Assembly: GCA_026997215.1 (NCBI GenBank)
Contig: JALWJP010000067.1
Location: forward strand, 1-5,213
Reading direction: 5' to 3'
Length of the DNA: 5,213 nt
DNA from: Nanobdellati archaeon
Lineage (GTDB): Archaea > EX4484-52 > JAADEF01
Of this stretch, positions 1 to 3,806 are shown piece after piece. A program made the translations under genes and the position numbers. Below the pieces are notes generated by a model. The model was given only the letters and a program-made list of their open reading frames with translations, was not told where the DNA came from and did no database searches. The number at the start of each line of letters is the position of its first letter. The stretch's first letter is position 1.

Positions 1-2
1 AA

Positions 3-326
3 CAAGAAAATCTTAGCAACATAATCATAATAAATAATTATAGTAAACTTGATGAAGTAAATACTATCACTGCTGGAAAGATAGCCAATATAAAAGAGTT
101 AGAACAAGAACTGAAAAATAGCAAAAATAGTATTTGGTTTTCATATGAAGATGAGATGGGAGTAAAAATGTTAATAAAAGATGAGATTAATAAGAAAATA
201 AAAGTTTATTTACAATCTAAAGGAAAAGTAGTAATTTATGAGATGAAAGAAAAGGGAATGTTCATCCCATTGAATGTTTTAGCAAGAATCATAGGCTTAA
301 AACCATACAAACATAAAGAAACATAA
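3..326 (+). CDS. Hypothetical protein, C-terminal fragment (5' end outside window)
   Basis: This frame is open from the left edge to a TAA at 324-326 and gives 107 residues. I do not recognise the family. The visible part is charged and Lys/Glu-rich: an Asn/Ile-rich start, a helical stretch around residues 29-42 (KELEQELKNS), then an apparent beta-rich part (residues 43-82, including IWFSYEDE and KVYLQSKGKVVIYEM) and a more hydrophobic end (FIPLNVLARIIGLKPY, about 87-102). No signal peptide, membrane helix, cysteine or metal motif is visible. The first in-frame ATG is only at residue 52 and has no good ribosome site, so the gene almost certainly starts upstream of the window. It reads in the same direction as the dehydrogenase after it, but a TATA-like box right after its stop suggests separate transcription. 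The frame is secure; the function is unknown. Confidence 0.75.
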   Translation, partial: QENLSNIIIINNYSKLDEVNTITAGKIANIKELEQELKNSKNSIWFSYEDEMGVKMLIKDEINKKIKVYLQSKGKVVIYEMKEKGMFIPLNVLARIIGLKPYKHKET

Positions 327-327
327 C

Positions 328-339
328 TTTATAAAAATA
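328..339 (+). promoter_or_regulatory. TATA-like promoter box for the hydroxyacid dehydrogenase gene
   Basis: TTTATAAAAATA matches the archaeal TATA-box type. Its centre is about 22-27 bases before the two candidate ATG codons (353 and 359). Archaeal transcription usually starts about 25 bases after the box centre, so the message would begin at or within a few bases of the start codon and be leaderless. No Shine-Dalgarno site is visible, which fits. The spacing slightly favours the second ATG at 359. This is inferred from position and composition only. Confidence 0.55.
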
Positions 340-352
340 TAATGATTAAGAG

Positions 353-1252
353 ATGATTATGAAAATAGGTATATTTGATAAAGTTGATGAAGTTGTTATT
401 TCACAATTATTGAAAGATCATGATATATATTGGTTTAATATCCCTGAGGACGTAGATGTTGCAATAATAAGAGCTAGAACAAAAATAGATAAAAAATTTT
501 TAGAAAAATATAGATCCTTAAAATACATCTTGATGGTAGGAGTGGGTTTAGATCATATAGATTTAAAGGAGTGTGAGAAAAGAAACATTAAGGTTTTCAA
601 TGCTCCTGCCTCTAATGCTAATGCCGTAGCGGAGATCTTCTTTTTGCATTTGTTAAATGCTTTAAGAAAAGGTTGTGAAGCAAATAATGCGGTTAAGTCT
701 AAAGGTTACAAGAATGTAGATAGGAGTAAGTTTTTTGGTTATGATGTTGAAGGAAAAACTATTGGTTTCATTGGAATGGGTAATATAGCTAAAAGAATTG
801 TAAAAAAATTACAAGGATGGAATGTGAAGATATTAGCTTATGATATTTACAAGGATGAAGAATTTGCTAAGAAATATGGCTTTGAATATGTTGATTTAGA
901 ACATCTTTTGAACAACTCAGACATTATAACTCTGCACGTACCCTTACTTCCAGAAACAAAACATTTAATTAATTCAATTACTTTAAGCAAAATGAAAAAA
1001 GGAGTAATATTAATAAATTTAGCACGAGGAGAAATAGTAGAAGATAAAGCCATATTAGAAGGTTTAAATAAAAACATTATTAGTTATTATGCTGCAGACG
1101 TGTTAGGAGATGAGCGCAACATCACAAAAGAGCAGCAAGCTCTTGCCTCGCATCCAAAAGTTTTCATAACACCGCATATAGGAGCGCAAACGAAAGAATC
1201 ATTGCAAAAAGCAACAAGACAAGTAATTGAGAGATTCTTAAAGTCTCTCTAA
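353..1252 (+). CDS. D-2-hydroxyacid dehydrogenase (phosphoglycerate dehydrogenase/glyoxylate reductase type)
   Basis: Predicted cytoplasmic NAD(P)-dependent oxidoreductase that interconverts a D-2-hydroxyacid and its 2-ketoacid. The split substrate-binding domain is seen at about residues 1-105 and 280-299, with AIIRARTKID (37-46), GVGLDHID (63-70) and the NAPASNANAVAE block (83-94). The nucleotide-binding fold between them has GMGNIA (141-146), where the third glycine of GxGxxG is Ala, and Asp164 at the end of the second strand favours NAD over NADP. The family's Arg-Glu-His catalytic set is present as Arg225 (NLARGE), Glu254 (ADVLGDE) and His275 (TPHIGA). At 299 residues it has the catalytic core length and no C-terminal ACT domain, so serine feedback control is not expected. 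The RSxTK-like and GVGxDxID motifs suggest phosphoglycerate dehydrogenase (serine synthesis), but glyoxylate/hydroxypyruvate reductase is equally possible. No other serine genes are nearby. The true start may be the third codon (359), giving MKIGIFDKV, the usual family opening. Confidence 0.9.
   Translation: MIMKIGIFDKVDEVVISQLLKDHDIYWFNIPEDVDVAIIRARTKIDKKFLEKYRSLKYILMVGVGLDHIDLKECEKRNIKVFNAPASNANAVAEIFFLHLLNALRKGCEANNAVKSKGYKNVDRSKFFGYDVEGKTIGFIGMGNIAKRIVKKLQGWNVKILAYDIYKDEEFAKKYGFEYVDLEHLLNNSDIITLHVPLLPETKHLINSITLSKMKKGVILINLARGEIVEDKAILEGLNKNIISYYAADVLGDERNITKEQQALASHPKVFITPHIGAQTKESLQKATRQVIERFLKSL
1229..1249 (+). terminator. Possible hairpin at the 3' end of the dehydrogenase gene
   Basis: GAGAGATT (1229-1236) can pair with AGTCTCTC (1242-1249) around a 5-base loop, CTTAA, giving an 8-bp stem with one G-U pair. 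It ends one base before the stop codon. A short T-run (1284-1288) follows about 35 bases later, too far for a classical intrinsic terminator. It might stabilise or mark the 3' end of the message. It lies wholly in coding sequence, so chance is a real alternative. Confidence 0.25.
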
Positions 1253-1283
1253 ATGACAATATATCACTATATCTACATAAACA

Positions 1284-1293
1284 TTTTTATATG
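1284..1293 (+). promoter_or_regulatory. TATA-like promoter box for the zinc-ribbon membrane protein gene
   Basis: TTTTTATATG sits in the 82-base gap after the dehydrogenase. A start site about 25 bases after its centre would fall near 1313-1315, leaving a short leader of about 20 bases that still contains the G-rich ribosome site at 1321-1327. Box, leader and ribosome site are therefore mutually consistent. Similar AT-rich words are common here, so this is a candidate only. Confidence 0.4.
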
Positions 1294-1320
1294 TCTTCGT
1301 TCTTAAATGTATATATGCAC

Positions 1321-1327
1321 GAGGGGG
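1321..1327 (+). promoter_or_regulatory. Shine-Dalgarno site (GAGGGGG) for the zinc-ribbon gene
   Basis: A GAGGGGG run stands out in AT-rich surroundings, 7 bases before the ATG at 1335. It fixes that start and indicates a leadered message, unlike the neighbouring genes, which lack such a site. Confidence 0.65.
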
Positions 1328-1334
1328 ATAAAAC

Positions 1335-1712
1335 ATGGAGAATCTTATAGTATGTAGTCAATGCTCTCTTCCTACGCCGTCTCATGGAACAAAATGTATA
1401 CATTGTTCTCATTCATTAAAAAATGAAAAAAGAAGTTTGGCTATAAAAACTTTATGGAAATATTATTCCATAGGTTCTTTTATTCTTTTAGGAATATCTT
1501 ATCTGTTCTTGGGATTTAAAGACTTCCACATTCTGAGCATACTTATAAAACTTAACGCCTTCTACATCATTTTAATAGATATGCTGATAGATCCTTATTG
1601 GAAAAACCAAAAAATTATAAGTTGGCCCATATATAGAATAAAGCAACTAACAGTATATATGATATCGGTCTACTTCCTCGATTTAGTAAGGAAAAAAGTA
1701 AAACTTATTTAA
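1335..1712 (+). CDS. Zinc-ribbon small membrane protein, function unknown
   Basis: A 125-residue protein in two parts. The N-terminus carries two CxxC knuckles, Cys7/Cys10 and Cys21/Cys24, ten residues apart, a compact zinc ribbon (four-Cys zinc site inferred from the pattern). After a basic linker (about 29-41) come two clear hydrophobic helices, about residues 45-60 and 66-84, and a shorter one near 106-117 that may lie in or on the membrane. The end is basic (VRKKVKLI). The ribbon would be expected on the cytoplasmic side, with the basic linker next to the membrane. Zinc-ribbon plus membrane-helix proteins are common in archaea and mostly uncharacterised; I cannot name a family. Its stop codon lies inside the probable promoter of the thiolase gene, so the two genes are adjacent but perhaps not one operon. 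The start is supported by the G-rich ribosome site at 1321-1327. Confidence 0.8.
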   Translation: MENLIVCSQCSLPTPSHGTKCIHCSHSLKNEKRSLAIKTLWKYYSIGSFILLGISYLFLGFKDFHILSILIKLNAFYIILIDMLIDPYWKNQKIISWPIYRIKQLTVYMISVYFLDLVRKKVKLI

Positions 1713-1714
1713 AA
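1705..1714 (+). promoter_or_regulatory. TATA-like promoter box for the thiolase gene
   Basis: TTATTTAAAA is centred about 28 bases before the ATG at 1738, the spacing expected for a leaderless archaeal transcript. It overlaps the stop codon (1710-1712) of the zinc-ribbon gene. No strong Shine-Dalgarno site lies in the 25-base gap, which fits leaderless initiation. Confidence 0.45.
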
Positions 1715-1737
1715 TGTATGGAAAGTATTAAAATAAC

Positions 1738-2661
1738 ATGCAATGTTCCTTGTGTAAGGCAAAAGCAGTAATATATAGAAAATATGAAGGAAGAGCACTA
1801 TGTAAAAAGCATTTTTTAGAAAGTATTGAGAAGAAATTTTTAAAAACGATTAGAAAATACGAACTTGTTAAAAGAGGAGATAAAGTTGCAGTAGGTATTA
1901 GCGGTGGAAAAGATTCTGCAACCCTTCTTTATCTTCTAACCAAATTTCAAGATAAATTAGGTATAGAGGTAGAAGCCATTTTAATTAATGAAGGAATAGA
2001 AGGCTACAGAAACCTTACAATACCTTATGCTGAAAAGTTAGCATCTAAACTTAAAATACCTCTCCACATAGTTTCCTTTAAAGATCACATAGGAAAAGAT
2101 CTAGATGAAATGGTAAAAATATCACGAGAAAAAAAATTAGAATTGACGCCATGCACAATATGCGGTGTATTTAGAAGACTGCTTTTAGAAAAAAAAGCAA
2201 AAGAAATTAAAGCGACAAAATTAGCAATAGGGCATAATCTTGATGATGAAGCCCAAAGCATTTTAGCAAATTATTTTAAAGGTGATTTAATAAGAGCAGC
2301 AAGGCTCGGACCCAAGCCCCATGTAATTGAAGGAGTATTTGTTCAAAGAATAAAACCTTTAATAGATATTCCAGAAAAAGAAGTAGCTCTTTATGCTCTT
2401 TTACGTAACTTACCTGTAGATTTTGCAGAATGTCCGTATGCTCAAGGATCTTATAGATGGGATGTACGTGAATTAATTAATAAATTTGAATTAAAACATA
2501 TGGGAACAAAGCAAAATATTGTAAGAACTTATGAAAAGATAATGCCTTGCATTCGCGAATCCCTACCTAAAACCATAAATCGATGTGAAAAATGCGGTAT
2601 GCCTACTTCCAGACGTATATGTAAGGCATGTGAAATAAAAGATCTTTTAAATATCAATTAA
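1738..2661 (+). CDS. ttuA: tRNA 2-thiouridine synthase TtuA/Ncs6 family (TIGR00269-like)
   Basis: An ATP-dependent enzyme that activates the tRNA uridine C2 oxygen by adenylation and replaces it with sulfur, delivered by a ubiquitin-like carrier (TtuB/Urm1/SAMP type). In family members the target is U54 (TtuA, thermophiles) or wobble U34 (Ncs6/Ctu1). All key elements are visible: an N-terminal zinc finger Cys3/Cys6/Cys22/His25; the PP-loop ATPase motif SGGKDS (55-60); the CxxC pair Cys139/Cys142 with Cys232, matching the three cysteines that hold the [4Fe-4S] cluster in TtuA; GHNLDDEAQ (165-173); and a C-terminal zinc finger Cys283/Cys286/Cys295/Cys298. At 307 residues it is the usual family length and looks intact. 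The start is fixed by the zinc finger, whose first cysteine is residue 3. No sulfur-carrier or E1-like gene is in the window. U54 versus U34 cannot be settled from sequence alone. Its 3' end overlaps the opposing membrane-protein gene by 4 bp. Confidence 0.9.
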   Translation: MQCSLCKAKAVIYRKYEGRALCKKHFLESIEKKFLKTIRKYELVKRGDKVAVGISGGKDSATLLYLLTKFQDKLGIEVEAILINEGIEGYRNLTIPYAEKLASKLKIPLHIVSFKDHIGKDLDEMVKISREKKLELTPCTICGVFRRLLLEKKAKEIKATKLAIGHNLDDEAQSILANYFKGDLIRAARLGPKPHVIEGVFVQRIKPLIDIPEKEVALYALLRNLPVDFAECPYAQGSYRWDVRELINKFELKHMGTKQNIVRTYEKIMPCIRESLPKTINRCEKCGMPTSRRICKACEIKDLLNIN

Positions 2662-2666
2662 TATTT
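2636..2666. terminator. Possible bidirectional terminator: inverted repeats at the convergent gene ends
   Basis: Two AT-rich symmetric elements abut where the thiolase gene and the minus-strand gene meet tail to tail. One is a perfect 14-bp palindrome, TAAAAGATCTTTTA (2636-2649). The other is AAATAT (2649-2654) and ATATTT (2661-2666) around a 6-base loop, containing both stop codons. T-runs occur on both strands (plus 2645-2648; minus, reading through 2640-2637), as archaeal terminators require. Stems are nearly all A-T and weak, so the assignment is tentative. Confidence 0.3.
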
Positions 2667-3380
2667 GAGATGAGGTGACTCCTTACAATCTTCTAATGCT
2701 CTTGCTCTTGCACTTTCTAAATCATAACCTTTTTCCAAATAATAATCCGTTCTTCTCTTCATACAATCGTGAAATGCTATATTTTTAGCAGTATACATCT
2801 GTCGAATTTGCTGAGGACTACGAGGATAATTATTTCTAAAATGAATATAATAGATCCATACAATAGGTATAGCAAGAATACCTATCAAAATAATTACAGG
2901 GATTAAAGCACGTGTATTCATAAATAAAAAAACATTAGGTGCATACTTGTTAAGAAAATAAAAGAATACAATAACGCCTATGCTAAAAGCTGTTATTTTT
3001 ATAGATCTTGTAAATCTTCTCGCCACGATTTCTTCCTCTTCCTCGCCCTTAAAAATCACAACTTTTGAAAAAACATAAAGTATAACAATACCCATAAAAG
3101 CAATTAAAACCCAATTAGTAAATTCTGTTACTGCTCTAAAAATCCACTCCGAAGTGGAAGGATTATAAAGTGCTAAAAAAGTAACAGCTAAAGCAATTAA
3201 AACTTGCAATGTCCACATCTTTTTTTCTATAATTTGATTGTTATGAGTTTCTCTCCTTCTAAAGATACCTGATACATCTAAAAGTCCCAAAACTACGGCA
3301 AATACAAGTATGAAAGACATAATATATTTATATCCTACTACTTCATCCAAAGTAGCAATGAACTCGTTAAAATAACTCAT
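2658..3380 (-). CDS. Five-helix integral membrane protein, function unknown
   Basis: A 240-residue protein with five predicted membrane helices at about residues 18-36, 57-72, 88-110, 128-144 and 157-178. The loops after helix 1 (RRRETHNNQIIEKK) and after helix 3 (KGEEEEEIVARRFTR, with a run of five Glu) are highly charged, and the 60-residue tail is basic. By the positive-inside rule this suggests an outside N-terminus and a cytoplasmic tail. The tail, probably helical, holds the only two cysteines, Cys206 and Cys232, on either side of a Tyr/Arg-rich helix (YYLEKGYDLESARARALED). I do not recognise a named family. The opening (IMSFILVFAVVLGLLDVSGIF) resembles small polytopic membrane proteins seen in DPANN-type archaea. 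It shares a 35-bp divergent promoter region with the cysteine-hairpin gene and ends tail to tail with the thiolase. The next in-frame Met is residue 21, inside helix 1, so the start at 3380 is preferred. Confidence 0.82.
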   Translation of the reverse strand: MSYFNEFIATLDEVVGYKYIMSFILVFAVVLGLLDVSGIFRRRETHNNQIIEKKMWTLQVLIALAVTFLALYNPSTSEWIFRAVTEFTNWVLIAFMGIVILYVFSKVVIFKGEEEEEIVARRFTRSIKITAFSIGVIVFFYFLNKYAPNVFLFMNTRALIPVIILIGILAIPIVWIYYIHFRNNYPRSPQQIRQMYTAKNIAFHDCMKRRTDYYLEKGYDLESARARALEDCKESPHLKY

Positions 3381-3382
3381 AA

Positions 3383-3392
3383 TTTATATTAA
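3383..3392 (+). promoter_or_regulatory. TATA-like promoter box for the cysteine-hairpin/fibre gene pair
   Basis: TTTATATTAA is centred about 28 bases before the ATG at 3416, which would place transcription start at or just before the start codon. It lies back to back with the minus-strand boxes at 3396-3411 in a 35-bp divergent spacer, so the two promoters overlap and binding at one could exclude the other. Confidence 0.4.
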
Positions 3393-3395
3393 CCC

Positions 3396-3411
3396 CTTTT
3401 ATACATATATT
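3396..3411 (-). promoter_or_regulatory. TATA-like promoter region for the five-helix membrane protein
   Basis: Read on the minus strand this stretch contains AATATATG (3411-3404) followed by TATAAAAG (3403-3396). The first box is centred about 27 bases before the start codon and would give a leaderless message; the second lies closer than usual. The run GGGG (3396-3393) is too far from the ATG to be a convincing ribosome site. Confidence 0.4.
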
Positions 3412-3415
3412 ATTT

Positions 3416-3802
3416 ATGCTACCTTCCTTTATATCCCATCAACAACATCAAAAAAAATATAGGTTATGGAAATATAGCATAATAACATCAATAATCGTCT
3501 TAATCATAGGATCTATTATTTATTATTACTTGTCTCAAAAAAATTATGAAAAAGTGTTTAAAGAAGTATTAGAAAAAGATAATAAAGAACTATGCTATAA
3601 ATTAAATGAAGAACTTATTTCATCGTGCATAGCCCATTATTACAGCAATAAAGCTGTCCAAACTCATAACATTAGCTTATGTTATCAACTTCCTGCAGAT
3701 AAAGTCAACTCATGTTTTTTGTATTACGCCCTAGAAACAGGAGAGTGTGGTGTTTTAAAAGGAGAAGAAAAAGAAACCTGCATCAATTTACAAAAAAGGT
3801 GA
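3416..3802 (+). CDS. Membrane-anchored cysteine-hairpin repeat protein, function unknown
   Basis: A 128-residue protein with a short basic N-terminus (HQKKYR), one hydrophobic helix at about 21-38 and a soluble domain after it. Basic residues before the helix and a signal-anchor position imply the C-terminal domain is outside the cell. That domain has exactly six cysteines, at 60, 71, 89, 100, 111 and 122: three C-x10-C units, the last two joined by another 10-residue gap. The units are helical and partly alike (LCYKL...SSC, LCYQL...NSC, ECGVL...ETC), suggesting disulfide-braced helical hairpins. One N-glycosylation sequon is present (Asn85-Ile-Ser). I recognise no named family; cysteine-paired helical repeats of this sort do occur in archaeal surface proteins. 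The only in-frame ATG is at 3416. It is first of a tight pair: the fibre gene begins 4 bases after its stop, suggesting coupled translation and a shared role at the envelope. Confidence 0.8.
   Translation: MLPSFISHQQHQKKYRLWKYSIITSIIVLIIGSIIYYYLSQKNYEKVFKEVLEKDNKELCYKLNEELISSCIAHYYSNKAVQTHNISLCYQLPADKVNSCFLYYALETGECGVLKGEEKETCINLQKR
3797..3802 (+). promoter_or_regulatory. Shine-Dalgarno site (AGGTGA) for the fibre-like gene
   Basis: AGGTGA, a good match to the archaeal anti-Shine-Dalgarno complement, ends 4 bases before the ATG at 3807. Its TGA is the stop codon of the preceding gene (3800-3802), so a ribosome finishing the first gene is positioned to start the second. This fixes the start of the fibre gene and supports a two-gene operon. 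Confidence 0.7.
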
Positions 3803-3806
3803 AAAT

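Noticed and set aside
158..326. A complete short gene starting at the internal ATG at 156 or 168.
   Set aside because: The frame is open to the left edge with similar charged composition before these codons, and neither has a promoter box or ribosome site, so they are internal methionines of a longer gene.
847..1077. An open frame on the minus strand, 76 codons, inside the dehydrogenase gene.
   Set aside because: It is wholly antisense to a well-supported enzyme, shows no recognisable motif or ribosome site, and is expected by chance opposite a conserved gene.
1253..1334. A short RNA gene or riboswitch in the largest gap, before the zinc-ribbon gene.
   Set aside because: The 82 bases contain only a weak A-T hairpin (ATATA-TCAC-TATAT, about 1259-1272), a TATA-like box and the ribosome site. 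There is no conserved aptamer-like structure or tRNA-like arms.
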